Origin: Microvirga sp052114605
GTDB lineage: Bacteria; Pseudomonadota; Alphaproteobacteria; Rhizobiales; Beijerinckiaceae
Direction of reading: 5' to 3'
Assembly: GCF_052114605.1 (NCBI RefSeq)
Contig: NZ_JBFRFB010000009.1
Location: 62,001 to 126,000, forward strand
Length of the DNA: 64,000 bases
Part shown: positions 1 to 8,346 of the stretch, piece by piece
Layout of the letters: each line of letters starts with the position of its first letter
Position numbering within the stretch: the stretch's first letter is position 1
Translations under genes and position numbers: made by a program
The notes under the pieces: generated by a model
What the model saw: only the letters and a program-made list of their open reading frames with translations
Databases searched by the model: none
What the model was told of the DNA's origin: nothing

Positions 1-379
1 GCTGCCAGAAAAAGTTGGACTTCATCCTGATCGAGCGGCCCGCCATGATGTTGTCGAGCGTGGACATGCTCTTGAAGAGCGCGACATTCTGGAACGTGCG
101 GGCGATGCCGCCGCGCGCGGCCTCGTAAGGCCGCATCTTCGGGCGCTTCACGCCCTTGAAGGTGATGCGGCCGTCGGTCGGGTAATAGAAGCCGTTGATG
201 CAATTGAGCATCGAGGTCTTGCCCGCGCCGTTGGGGCCGATGATGGCGCGGATCTCGCTCTTGCGGATGTCGAAGGAGACATCGGTGAGCGCCTTCACGC
301 CGCCGAAGCGCAGGGACACGTTATCGACCGCGAGCAGCACATCGCCTTTCGAGAGAACGGGATGATCGGGCGCTCTCAT
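1..379 (-). CDS. Branched-chain amino acid-type ABC transporter ATP-binding protein (LivG-like), partial
   Basis: Only the first 126 codons lie in the window; the gene runs off the left edge. The protein has a short N-terminal extension, then a Walker A motif GPNGAGKTS near residue 45 and the Q-loop segment ARTFQNVALF, typical of the LivG half of branched-chain amino acid or aromatic-compound importers, where it would power uptake at the inner membrane. The start ATG overlaps the stop of the upstream acyl-CoA ligase gene (ATGA), so both are probably co-translated. In related bacteria such ligase plus Liv-type operons import and activate carboxylic acids; the substrate here is unknown. Confidence 0.9.
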   Translation of the reverse strand, partial: MRAPDHPVLSKGDVLLAVDNVSLRFGGVKALTDVSFDIRKSEIRAIIGPNGAGKTSMLNCINGFYYPTDGRITFKGVKRPKMRPYEAARGGIARTFQNVALFKSMSTLDNIMAGRSIRMKSNFFWQ

Positions 380-2358
380 TCGGCGGCCTCCGGGATGAGA
401 GTGGCTTTGTCGACGGGATAGAGCTTCATGTCCTTGATCTTCAGCCGAGCGGAGATCACGCCCTTGCGACCGTCTTCGAAGGTCACTTCCGTCGAAATGT
501 CTGCCTCGGTCGAACCGTCATAGAGTGCCTTGATCAGTGGATCGTAGCGCTCGGCGATGAAGCCGCGGCGAACCTTCTGGGTGCGGGTGAGCTCGCCGTC
601 GTCGGCATCCAGTTCCTTGTGCAGGATGAGGAAGCGCTTGATCTGCGCTCCGCCCATTCTCGGCTCCGAGGCCAAGGAGCGGTTCACCTCGCCCACGTGC
701 TTCTCGATCATCTCGTAGACACGGGGATGGCCGGCTAACTCCTGATAGGACGCGTAAGTGACGCCGTTGCGCTCGGCCCAGTTACTCACCGCCACGAGGT
801 CGATATTGATGAAGGCGGCCACATGGTCGCGCCCGTCGCCGAAGCACACCGCTTCCTTGATGTTGGGATAGAATTTCAGCTTGTTCTCGACATATTTCGG
901 CGGGAAGAGCGCGCCATCGCGCATCTTGCCCACGTCCTTGGCGCGGTCGATGATCTTGAGGTGGCCATTGGCATCGAAGAAGCCCGCATCGCCCGAATGC
1001 ACGAAGCCGTCCGCGGTCTTCGTCTCGGCGGTCTTCTCGTCGTCCTTGTAATAGCCCACGAACACACCGGGTGAGCGATAGAGCACTTCGCCATTCTCCG
1101 CGATGCGGATCTCCACCTCGGGAGCGGGGCGTCCTACCGTGTCGGCGCGGATTTCGCCGTCGGGCTGCATGGTGATGTAGACGGAGGCTTCCGTCTGGCC
1201 GTAGAGCTGCTTCAGGTTCACGCCGATGGAGCGGTAGAAGCGGAAGATTTCGGGGCCGATAGCCTCGCCCGCCGTGTAGCCCACCTTCACGCGCGTCATG
1301 CCGAAGCGGTTGCGTAAAGGGGCATAGACCAGCACGTTCCCGATCTGCCAGAGCAGGCGATCCCAGGCGCTGACGCCGGGCTCCTTGTTCAGGATCTTCT
1401 CGCCGACCCTGTTGGCGTGCTCGATGAAGAAGTGGAACATGCGCCGCTTCAGCGCGCTCGCATCCTCGATCCGCACCATGGTGAGGGTGAGAATGCTCTC
1501 GAACACGCGCGGCGGAGCGAAGACATAGGTCGCGCCAACCTCGCGCCGATCCTCCGCCACAGTCTCGGGGCTCTCTGGACAGTTCACGCAGAGCCCTGCC
1601 AGGAAGGCCTGGGCATAGGAGAAGATATGGTCGCCGACCCACGCGATGGGCAGGTAGGCCATGATCTCATCCGTCTCGTCGAGTTTGTCGAAATCGCAGC
1701 CGATGCGTGCTGCGGCGATCACCGCGTCGGAAGTGAGCATCACGCCCTTGGGGCGGCCCGTCGTGCCCGAGGTATAGAGGATGATGGCGAGATCGGAGCC
1801 TATCCCGTTCTGCAATTCGCGCTCGATCGCCTCGGCTTCGCCCGCGCTTTTGAGATGCGCGCGCCCTTCTTCGACGACGGAATGAATAGAGTGGAGGCGG
1901 GAATGGTCGTAGTCCCGCAGGCCCTTCTCCTCGTCGTAGAGCACCTGAGTCAATTGCGGCAGCTGGTCGGAGACGGAGAGCAGCTTGTCCACCTGCTCCT
2001 GGTCCTGCACCGCCGCATGCGTCACCTCCGCGTGGGAGAGCACATAGGCCATCTCTTCGGCCACCGAATCCGCATAGACGGGGATCGGTATCGCGCCGAT
2101 CCATTGGGCGGCGCAGATGGTCCAATAGAGGTAGGGGCGGTTATAGCCGATGACCGCGATCTTGCCGCCGCGCTGGAGCCCGAGAGCCTGGAGCCCCGCC
2201 GCATAGGCGCGGACGATCTCGTGCACTTGCGCCCAGGTCCAGGATTGCCAGATGCCGAGATCCTTATGGCGAAAGGCCGTGCGATGGGGGCGGACACGGG
2301 CATTCCGCGCCAGCAGCTTAGGGAACGTATCGTCGCGCGAATCCGCAGCCGCCGGCAC
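376..2358 (-). CDS. AMP-dependent acyl-CoA synthetase (long-chain fatty acid/aryl-CoA ligase family)
   Basis: A 660-residue AMP-forming ligase that should activate a carboxylic acid to its CoA thioester in the cytoplasm. The P-loop YTSGTTGRPKG sits at about residues 195-205, and the motif YGQTEAS and the C-terminal hinge region with HSGDAGFFD are present, so the enzyme looks complete. It begins with GTG at 2358, preceded by GGAGGAGACGTCG, which gives a good ribosome binding site. It is the first visible gene of a minus-strand operon continuing into a LivG-type ATPase with a 4-nt overlap. That pairing suggests the acid is imported by the ABC system. Chain length or aromatic preference cannot be told from sequence. 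Confidence 0.9.
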   Translation of the reverse strand: MPAAADSRDDTFPKLLARNARVRPHRTAFRHKDLGIWQSWTWAQVHEIVRAYAAGLQALGLQRGGKIAVIGYNRPYLYWTICAAQWIGAIPIPVYADSVAEEMAYVLSHAEVTHAAVQDQEQVDKLLSVSDQLPQLTQVLYDEEKGLRDYDHSRLHSIHSVVEEGRAHLKSAGEAEAIERELQNGIGSDLAIILYTSGTTGRPKGVMLTSDAVIAAARIGCDFDKLDETDEIMAYLPIAWVGDHIFSYAQAFLAGLCVNCPESPETVAEDRREVGATYVFAPPRVFESILTLTMVRIEDASALKRRMFHFFIEHANRVGEKILNKEPGVSAWDRLLWQIGNVLVYAPLRNRFGMTRVKVGYTAGEAIGPEIFRFYRSIGVNLKQLYGQTEASVYITMQPDGEIRADTVGRPAPEVEIRIAENGEVLYRSPGVFVGYYKDDEKTAETKTADGFVHSGDAGFFDANGHLKIIDRAKDVGKMRDGALFPPKYVENKLKFYPNIKEAVCFGDGRDHVAAFINIDLVAVSNWAERNGVTYASYQELAGHPRVYEMIEKHVGEVNRSLASEPRMGGAQIKRFLILHKELDADDGELTRTQKVRRGFIAERYDPLIKALYDGSTEADISTEVTFEDGRKGVISARLKIKDMKLYPVDKATLIPEAAE

Positions 2359-2592
2359 CGACGTCTCCTCCCACGATCCACGCGCCTTACAGCGCGCGGT
2401 TTGGCTTCGTTTCCTCTGTCGCGCGGTGATCAGGCCCCGCGCGTTTCGCCGGCTTGAACCGGCTGCTCTTTGTCGAGCTTTATGGAGGGTATTGTGTCGT
2501 GCCGTTGCACCCGCGACAAGGCGCAGCCCACCAATACCATGGGCTAATATGTTGCAGGCTTAAAGCGTTGCAGGGAGGCGTCGGTGAAGCCG

Positions 2593-2796
2593 TCAGGGAA
2601 GGGACGTGAGGGCGGCGGCCTCGATCTCCTCACTGCGGACAAGGCGCTCGACACCCACCGCATTCTTGATCCGGTAGATTTCGAACCCTTCCGCCTGTGG
2701 AACCTGGCAGATGACGCAATAAATGCGGCGATCCCCGTAGCTGGTGGAGGAGTTCGTGATACGGACAAGCTGTCCGACCTGAAATACTTGCTGCAT
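2593..2796 (-). CDS. Small conserved hypothetical protein (67 aa)
   Basis: A 67-residue protein starting MQQVFQVGQL and rich in beta-type segments (VRITN, RRIYCVICQV, GFEIYRIKN), without signal peptide or membrane helix. I chose the ATG at 2796 because GGAG lies 6 nt upstream; an in-frame ATG at 2811 would add five residues but has no obvious ribosome binding site. The pattern of a short beta-rich module with two cysteines near residue 27-30 is not one I can assign. It stands alone between the acyl-CoA ligase and further orphan genes. Confidence 0.6.
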   Translation of the reverse strand: MQQVFQVGQLVRITNSSTSYGDRRIYCVICQVPQAEGFEIYRIKNAVGVERLVRSEEIEAAALTSLP

Positions 2797-3042
2797 CTGC
2801 GCCTCCGTCATCGAACGATGCGACGAATCTTGGCAGAGCGAGGCGGAGTCCATCCGGACACTCCTGCTGCCTGTCGCGCCCTGGGGCGGATTGAGTCTCA
2901 AAGCTGCGGCGAAACGATGACAGCTGCGCAACTTTGCGCGAGTTCACGAACGCTGCTCTCTCATCCGTGATCAGAGGACGACGCTATCCAGTCGGGCGCA
3001 CTAACCTAAGTTAAGCTGCGCTGAAGCCGCCTCCGCGCGTCT

Positions 3043-3297
3043 TCAGGACGACGCGCCGGATTTCTGGACGGGATGACAATCAAGCTCGAAGCGCTCGCTT
3101 ATGGCACCGACCTGCGCCACCTGCATGCGCAGGGCCTCGATCCGCTGCTGGCATTGTTCAAGAGAGGTGAAGCGCTCCTGGGCACTTACGGCACCGGGGC
3201 GGTTTACAAGAGCGGGATTGTTGACCTGCATGTTCGAAGGCTGCGGCGCGGCGCTCGTTGCAGCGAGGAGGTAATAGACGAGAAGATAGTCGAACAT
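3043..3297 (-). CDS. Small hypothetical protein with N-terminal hydrophobic segment
   Basis: An 84-residue protein starting MFDYLLVYYLLAATSAA, a hydrophobic stretch that could be a signal peptide or a membrane anchor. The remainder is polar with the segment FTSLEQCQQRIEAL, predicted to be helical, and one later cysteine. The reading frame continues upstream to an ATG at 3474, but the added 59 residues look non-coding. The ribosome binding site is weak. Function unknown. Confidence 0.5.
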   Translation of the reverse strand: MFDYLLVYYLLAATSAAPQPSNMQVNNPALVNRPGAVSAQERFTSLEQCQQRIEALRMQVAQVGAISERFELDCHPVQKSGASS

Positions 3298-3473
3298 GGG
3301 CGCATCCGATCCGGGCGACGAACTTTCCAAGCCTAACAGGAGAGTGCTGGCACCGGCACCTTGAATTCCAATTTGCGTTAATGCGCGGGCATTGGACTCG
3401 GAGGCCATGCAGCCTGATGGATCTCGTGTTAAGGAAGCGGCGCTATAACAACGACGATCAATGAGGGGCCCCA

Positions 3474-3773
3474 ATGCGTAATAGAGTAGCTATTGCCGCG
3501 CTGCTCGCCAGCGGCTTTGCCGTGTCGGCGCATGCGCAGAACGGATATTCGGGCAATGAATGTCCGCCCAATACTCGCGCCAATGGTGCTCTCTGTCAGA
3601 TCGGCGTTCCAGGCTCGATCCGCAATCCAGGCTCGTGCCCGGCTGAATATGTCAGCACAGCGGACGGGACCTATTGCATCCTCGCGCCGCGCAAGGAATG
3701 GGTGAGGGCAAAGCCGGCATGTCCCTCGAATTACAAGGCGAGTCCCGGCGGAGAATTCTGCGTCAGTCAGTAG
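3474..3773 (+). CDS. Small secreted cysteine-containing protein
   Basis: A 99-residue protein with a clear Sec signal peptide (MRNRVAIAALLASGF...AHAQ, cleavage probably after residue 21). The mature part contains six cysteines in a repeated pattern: CPPNTRANGALC, then CPAEYVSTADGTYC, then CPSNYKASPGGEFC. It looks like three copies of a roughly 12-residue two-cysteine unit, which suggests a small disulphide-stabilised periplasmic protein. GAGGGG lies 7 nt before the ATG. No function can be assigned. It is transcribed away from the gene at 3043-3297. Confidence 0.7.
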   Translation: MRNRVAIAALLASGFAVSAHAQNGYSGNECPPNTRANGALCQIGVPGSIRNPGSCPAEYVSTADGTYCILAPRKEWVRAKPACPSNYKASPGGEFCVSQ

Positions 3774-3779
3774 GATTGA

Positions 3780-4061
3780 TCACCGCTGCGCGGCGCAATC
3801 CGTCATTGGCAGGGAGACCTTGGTCCGATTGTTGGTGTAGGATCTTTTCGCCCGGTCGAAGGTCCACGGCTCGTCCTGGCAATTCCGGCCGAAGGCGCCT
3901 GATTGGTTTTCGAACGTTTCCCATTTGAGGTTCGAATTCGGGCACTTCCCCTCGTATTGCGCGGAATTCGCGCCGATACGTACATAGCATTGCGTGCTCT
4001 GGGCCTGAGCCGCGCCGATGCAGGTCATCGTCATGAAGGAAGAAACGAAAAGGCGAAACAT
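3780..4061 (-). CDS. Small secreted hypothetical protein
   Basis: A 93-residue protein with signal peptide MFRLFVSSFMTMTCIGAAQA followed by a polar domain containing four cysteines and aromatic residues (CYVRIG, KWETFENQ, NCQDEPWTFDRA). The ATG at 4061 is preceded by AGGA, supporting this start over an in-frame ATG 72 nt upstream. It converges with the secreted protein at 3474-3773, leaving only 6 nt between the two stop codons. I do not recognise the family. Confidence 0.65.
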   Translation of the reverse strand: MFRLFVSSFMTMTCIGAAQAQSTQCYVRIGANSAQYEGKCPNSNLKWETFENQSGAFGRNCQDEPWTFDRAKRSYTNNRTKVSLPMTDCAAQR

Positions 4062-4171
4062 TGTCGTCCTACGTGATTGCACATCATGTGCTGTATCATC
4101 GGCACAAGCTTGACGATAGGGCAGCGAAAACACACAGGTGAGAAAACGCGCCGTCTCGAACAGCGGTCAAG

Positions 4172-4207
4172 AAAAAGGCCGCGCCCAGCCTTGCTGTGTT
4201 CGCGGCC
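4172..4207 (-). terminator. Rho-independent terminator-like hairpin, possible end of a small RNA
   Basis: On the minus strand a stem GGCCGCG/CGCGGCC (4201-4207 with 4177-4183) with a 17-nt loop is followed by TTTTTC. No protein-coding gene ends here on that strand, so it may terminate an unannotated small RNA from the region up to about 4430. Confidence 0.4.
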
Positions 4208-4531
4208 ATAGCCGTGTTGCCCCGGCACGGAAGTTGGAAGTCAACTCCGAAGGTCTCTGTCGAATTCAATGAACGCAAACCAGGATGCTCAACCGCCGCA
4301 GAGCTCCTTCACGCCAATCACTCAAAACAGAAGAAACGTCATCTCTGCTCCCCAAGCGAAACGAGGCGGTACATCCGCGCCCCGCTTTCACTTGAGAGAG
4401 TGCTGATCGAAGGGAAACGATCAACACGATGATGATCGCCGGAACGTGGTTAATAAAGGATTAATGCGCGTTGAATTCTCGGACGAATGGTACGAAAGGG
4501 TGCCGGAAAAACCTTCCCTCGTTGGCTTTTG

Positions 4532-4609
4532 CTAATGAACGAAGAGCCATCCTACGACCATCAGGGGAGCGACGGTGCCGAGCATGAATGAGAGCATGTG
4601 CTGTACCAT
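4532..4609 (-). CDS. Putative 25-residue single-span membrane micro-protein
   Basis: A 25-codon frame starting MVQHMLSFML and ending VVGWLFVH is almost entirely hydrophobic, as expected of a one-helix membrane peptide. AAGGA lies about 9 nt before the ATG. There is no homology I can name and the frame could be chance; translation is inferred only from hydrophobicity and the ribosome binding site. Confidence 0.3.
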   Translation of the reverse strand: MVQHMLSFMLGTVAPLMVVGWLFVH

Positions 4610-4794
4610 GGGAGCCGTCCTTGCGCCGCGCCCTTGTCTCACGAGGGCGCGCGGCATTCCGTGATGAAGATCACGTTCGGCTCATAGGCTACGGAGTCCG
4701 AAGGGGTCACCCTTCAGGCAGCCGACTTACTCCCTCAGAGAATGTGCGCCGCCGCTGTCAACGGATTAGCTTGGTCGTATCATGGGAGTGAGCC

Positions 4795-5100
4795 ATGCAG
4801 CGTTTCGACATCGTTCGACACCAGGAAGATCTCTGGTCGGTCATGACCAACGGCCAAGCCGTCTATTATTTCACCACACCTCAGGAAGCCGACGAGGCCG
4901 CTCTCGCATTGGAGAGCCTATCCGATGTCTGCTGCCGCCATCACGGCGAGGAGGACGCGCATCGTCGGGTGCTGGAGCCGTGCAGTCTGTTCGGCGGTGC
5001 CGCAGGCACATCCTCTCTACCGGCCGCGTGGACAAGGCCGCGCTCCTGCACCTGTCTCACCCTGTCATGGTGGGGCCTGCACAAGCTTCGCCATTCCTAG
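4795..5100 (+). CDS. Hypothetical protein; N-terminal half looks conserved, C-terminal half doubtful
   Basis: The frame encodes 101 residues. Residues 1-43 (starting MQRFDIVRHQ, with VMTNGQAVYYF and EADEAALAL) look like a small, well-behaved domain of the short DUF2188-like type. From about residue 44 the composition changes to Cys/Arg/Ser-rich sequence typical of an out-of-frame reading. GGGAG lies 7 nt upstream of the ATG, so the start is good. A frameshift near 4920 or a natural loss of the original stop codon would explain the odd tail. Confidence 0.5.
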   Translation: MQRFDIVRHQEDLWSVMTNGQAVYYFTTPQEADEAALALESLSDVCCRHHGEEDAHRRVLEPCSLFGGAAGTSSLPAAWTRPRSCTCLTLSWWGLHKLRHS

Positions 5101-5130
5101 GCTAAGCGCATGTCGGCCTGATCCGACGCG

Positions 5131-5994
5131 CTACATTTCGCTGAAATGCCGAAGCATCCGCTCGGCGTCGGGCTCCAGGCCCGTGAACAATCTGAACGCG
5201 CCCACGGCCTGAAAGATCGCCATGCCGCCGCCGGGCATGGTGCGGCATCCTCGCGTCCGCGCCATGCGCAGCAACTCGGTTTCCAGGGGGAAGTAGACGA
5301 TATCCGCGACCCAGAGCTCGGGGCGAAGGAAGCTCACTGGGACAACCGCGCCGGGATATTTCGCCATGCCGAGCGGCGTGGTGTTGACCATGCCGTCTGC
5401 CCTGGCGACGGCATCCTCGATCCTTGTCGCGGTCATGGCGTGGCCTGGCCCGAACCGCGAGCAGAGGGCGGCCGCGAGTCTCTCGGCTCGGGCTTCATCC
5501 GTGTCGATGATCGTAACCTCGTTTGCGCCGAGGGTGAGAAGCGCGTGTGCCACCGCGGCGCCAGCGCCGCCAGCGCCGAACTGGACGACCCGGCCGATCT
5601 TCACATCCGACAGCTCGCGCTTGAAGCTCTCAGCGAAGCCCCACCAATCCGTGTTGTGCCCCATGCGACGGCCATCCTTCAGCACAACCGTATTGACGGC
5701 ACCGAGCGCTGCCGCATCGGGCGACAACTCGTCGAGCAGCGGGATGACGGCCTGCTTGCAGGGATGGGTGATGTTGAGGCCGGCAAAACCGAAACGCTGG
5801 GCTGCCGTGAGCAGATCGGGGAGGGCACTCGCATCGAGGCCAAGCGTCTCCAGATCGATCAGCTTGTAGAGGTAGCGCAATCCCTGCTCCGCGCCTTCGC
5901 GCTCGTGCAGCCCTGGCGTTCTTGACGCCTGGATGCCGCTGCCGATCAGGCCGACGAGAACGGAGGCGCTGTCTCGCAATCGCTCGCCTGTCAT
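5131..5994 (-). CDS. NAD-type quinate/shikimate dehydrogenase (AroE superfamily)
   Basis: A 287-residue enzyme oxidising quinate to 3-dehydroquinate and/or shikimate to 3-dehydroshikimate. The N-terminal substrate segment reads GSGIQASRTPGLHE, the form I associate with catabolic quinate/shikimate dehydrogenases rather than the GxPIxHSxSP form of biosynthetic AroE. NITHPCK carries the catalytic Lys and GHNTDWWGF the catalytic Asp. The Rossmann motif GAGGAGAAV is followed by strand two ending TIIDTDEARA; an acidic residue there, instead of NRT, favours NAD over NADP. It is the last gene of the minus-strand run dctP-dctQ-dctM-aroQ and overlaps aroQ by 4 nt. A purely biosynthetic aroE role is less likely in this context. 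Confidence 0.85.
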   Translation of the reverse strand: MTGERLRDSASVLVGLIGSGIQASRTPGLHEREGAEQGLRYLYKLIDLETLGLDASALPDLLTAAQRFGFAGLNITHPCKQAVIPLLDELSPDAAALGAVNTVVLKDGRRMGHNTDWWGFAESFKRELSDVKIGRVVQFGAGGAGAAVAHALLTLGANEVTIIDTDEARAERLAAALCSRFGPGHAMTATRIEDAVARADGMVNTTPLGMAKYPGAVVPVSFLRPELWVADIVYFPLETELLRMARTRGCRTMPGGGMAIFQAVGAFRLFTGLEPDAERMLRHFSEM

Positions 5995-6446
5995 GGCGTC
6001 GAGGCCGGCTGGTCGATCATGTCGAGCATTGCACGAACCGCAATCGGATAGCCGTTGGTGCCGAGCCCGGCGATGACGGCGGTCGCCACCGGCGAGACAT
6101 AGGATTTGTGATAGATCGGCTCGCGCTTATGGATGTTCGAGATGTGCAGCTCGATCAGGGGACCGGGAAACATCTTGAGCGCATCCATGATCGCCATGGA
6201 TGTGAAGGTGAAGGCAGCCGGATTGATGATGAGGCCGCTGCCCTCGTCGATGGCTTCATGCACCCAGTCGATGATCTCGTATTCCCGGTTGGACTGGCGG
6301 AAGACGATTGTTTGGCCCGGCGCGGCGGCCCGGCATTTCGCCTCGACCTCGGCGAGCGTCGTGCGCCCGTAGATCGCAGGCTCGCGGATGCCGAGACGGT
6401 TGAGATTGGGCCCGTTGAGAATGTAGATCGGCTTGCTCATCGGCAT
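5991..6446 (-). CDS. aroQ: 3-dehydroquinate dehydratase, type II
   Basis: A 151-residue type II dehydroquinase interconverting 3-dehydroquinate and 3-dehydroshikimate. Family marks are visible: GPNLNRLGIRE near the start with its catalytic Arg, the Tyr-containing PAIYGR loop, INPAAFTFTS in the middle, and ELHISNIHKRE with the catalytic His. Length is normal. It lies 15 nt after dctM and overlaps the quinate/shikimate dehydrogenase start. Type II enzymes serve both biosynthesis and quinate breakdown; the neighbours (transporter, dehydrogenase, dehydroshikimate dehydratase) argue for the catabolic role. Confidence 0.93.
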   Translation of the reverse strand: MPMSKPIYILNGPNLNRLGIREPAIYGRTTLAEVEAKCRAAAPGQTIVFRQSNREYEIIDWVHEAIDEGSGLIINPAAFTFTSMAIMDALKMFPGPLIELHISNIHKREPIYHKSYVSPVATAVIAGLGTNGYPIAVRAMLDMIDQPASTP

Positions 6447-6461
6447 GGATCTCTGGAAAAC

Positions 6462-7763
6462 TTATCCCTGGTAGCCGAAGAGGCGCGGCAGCCAGAGCAC
6501 GGTTTCGGGCACAAAAGTCATGATCGCGAGAGAGACGATCATGGCGAAGAGGAAGGGCAGCGTATCGCGCACGATGTCGCGCAGAGGTTCGCCCGAGATA
6601 TTCGCCATGATGAACAGGAGCAGCCCATAAGGTGGTGTGATCAGGCCGATCATGATGTTGACGACGACCACGACGCCGAAATGCACGAGGTCGATGCCGA
6701 GCGCTTGCGCAGTCGGGATGAAGACCGGCACCACGATCAGCAGGATCGCCGTTCCTTCTAGCACGCAGCCGAGGAGCAGCAGCAGGACGTTGACGAAGAT
6801 CAGGAAGCCGACCGGGGAGAGGTTCCACCCTTCGAGCATCGCCTTCACACCCTCGGGAATATTCTCGACGGTGATGACGTAGTTGAAGACGAGCGCGCCG
6901 GCGATCAGCATGCCGATTGAGGCGGTGGTCCGCGCGCTGATGGCGAGCGACTGATAGAAATTGCGCCAGCTCACGCTGCGATAGAGCCCAGCCGAGATAA
7001 GGAGCGCATAGCCTGCCGCGACGGCGGCTGCCTCGGTTGGCGTCATCACGCCGCTATAGATGCCGCCGAGAAGGACGACGGGCATCATGAGTGAGGGGAA
7101 GGCATCCCACGTGATGCGCGGCAGCTTGCGAAGCGGCACCGGCTTTTCGACGGGGAAGTTCTTTTGTCGGGCTGTGATGGCGACGATAATCATCTGGCTC
7201 AAGGCCATCAGCAGGCCAGGAACGACGCCTCCGAGGAAGAGGAAGCCGATGGAGGCATCGGATACCAGGGCGTAGAGCACCATCGGGATCGAGGGTGGGA
7301 TGATCGGGCCGATGACGGAAGACACCGCAGTGAGGGCGGCCGCGTAGCTTCCCGGATAACGTCCGTCCCGGGTCATCATGGCCTGCATCATGCGGCCCGT
7401 GCCGGCGGCGTCCGCAATGGCCGAGCCTGACATGCCGGCGAAGATGATGCTCTGCAGGATGTTGACCTGTGCAAGACCTCCCCGGAAGCGGCCCACGAGC
7501 GCATTGCAGAACGCCATGAGGCGGTCCGTCATGGAGCCGATATTCATGAACTCGGCGGCTAGGATGAACAGCGGCACCGAGAGAATGATGTAGTTGGAAT
7601 ACATGCCGTTGAGCAGCTGCTCGGCGGCGGTTCCCATGTCGAGGCCTGCGAGAAACAGATAGAGGATCGAGCCTGCGATCATCGAATGGCCGATGGGCAG
7701 CCCGAGGAAGGCGAGGGCGGTGATCGCGACGAGCGAGATCGAGAAAGGGCTTGTCAGATTCAT
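6462..7763 (-). CDS. dctM: TRAP transporter large permease (DctM family)
   Basis: A 433-residue polytopic inner-membrane protein of the DctM family, the ion-coupled transport channel of TRAP systems. Hydrophobic helices run the whole length, with family signatures GMSGSAIADAAGTG near residue 110 and IGPIIPPSIPMV near residue 150, plus GLITPPYGLLLF near the C-terminus. It overlaps dctQ by 4 nt (ATGA) and is followed after 15 nt by aroQ, so permease and catabolic enzymes are one transcription unit. Substrate is inferred from neighbours as quinate, shikimate or a related cyclohexane carboxylate. Confidence 0.95.
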   Translation of the reverse strand: MNLTSPFSISLVAITALAFLGLPIGHSMIAGSILYLFLAGLDMGTAAEQLLNGMYSNYIILSVPLFILAAEFMNIGSMTDRLMAFCNALVGRFRGGLAQVNILQSIIFAGMSGSAIADAAGTGRMMQAMMTRDGRYPGSYAAALTAVSSVIGPIIPPSIPMVLYALVSDASIGFLFLGGVVPGLLMALSQMIIVAITARQKNFPVEKPVPLRKLPRITWDAFPSLMMPVVLLGGIYSGVMTPTEAAAVAAGYALLISAGLYRSVSWRNFYQSLAISARTTASIGMLIAGALVFNYVITVENIPEGVKAMLEGWNLSPVGFLIFVNVLLLLLGCVLEGTAILLIVVPVFIPTAQALGIDLVHFGVVVVVNIMIGLITPPYGLLLFIMANISGEPLRDIVRDTLPFLFAMIVSLAIMTFVPETVLWLPRLFGYQG

Positions 7764-8278
7764 ACGCCGGAGCTCGCTTTGGTGGGATCGAATTCATCCG
7801 GCGCCACGCCTCGCATGGCCTGCCAGGCAATCCAGATGTAGCGGATGATCGTGGCGACGGCGAAGATGACGTAGATCGAGAACAGCCAGTCGAACCTGAT
7901 CTTGAGATAGCTTGTCCGCTCCACCTTCATGAAGGTCACGTAATCGATGACGGCAGGGAGCGAGAGGGTGTAGAGCGCGATCACCGCGAAGGCGCTGATG
8001 AGCGCCATCACGCGACGAGGTTTGGGGCCGACCGCGCCGTAGATGATATCGAAGCGGATTTCCTCTTTCTCGGTGACAACAAAGGCCGCGCCGAACAGAA
8101 CGAGCCAGAGCCATAGGACGACACTGATCTCGTGCGTCCATCCGATGGGAAGGCCGAACAGATAGCGGAAGGCGATCTGCAGGAGGAAGGCCGCGAACAT
8201 CGTGGCCAGCATGGCGGCGGCGATGTTCTCCGCGCGCTGCGCAAGCCACGAGCCGATTGCCCGCGTTGATGGATTCAT
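7760..8278 (-). CDS. dctQ: TRAP transporter small permease (DctQ family)
   Basis: A 172-residue protein with four hydrophobic helices and the DctQ features FRYLFGLPIGWTHE and a following LWLWLVLFGAAF helix. It pairs with DctM in the inner membrane. The start lies 78 nt after the dctP stop; that gap carries a strong GC-rich hairpin. It overlaps dctM by 4 nt. Standard for the family in length and arrangement. Confidence 0.93.
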   Translation of the reverse strand: MNPSTRAIGSWLAQRAENIAAAMLATMFAAFLLQIAFRYLFGLPIGWTHEISVVLWLWLVLFGAAFVVTEKEEIRFDIIYGAVGPKPRRVMALISAFAVIALYTLSLPAVIDYVTFMKVERTSYLKIRFDWLFSIYVIFAVATIIRYIWIAWQAMRGVAPDEFDPTKASSGV

Positions 8279-8300
8279 GAGAGCGGTTCCGTCTTGAGAG

Positions 8301-8346
8301 CTTGCCGGAAAAGCTCCGGCAGCCCCCTCCCCACAAGGGGGAGGGG
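8301..8346. repeat. GC-rich hairpin repeat between dctP and dctQ (CCTCCCC family)
   Basis: A perfect stem CCCCTCCCC/GGGGAGGGG with a short loop, flanked by a smaller CCGGAAAAGCTCCGG hairpin. The same core with matching flanks (CCGGCAG before, GCGCCTTA after) recurs at 45442-45489, and a variant occurs at 56459-56490, so this is a dispersed element. Its place after dctP could make more binding protein than permease by stabilising or terminating transcripts. Confidence 0.6.

Larger units (their letters stand above)
4062..4794. other. Gene-poor stretch
   Basis: About 730 bases with no convincing gene of normal length. It holds a terminator-like hairpin on the minus strand near 4172-4207 and a 25-codon membrane-type micro-ORF at 4532-4609, both listed separately. 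Composition between about 4290 and 4520 is more AT-rich than the surroundings. Confidence 0.6.
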
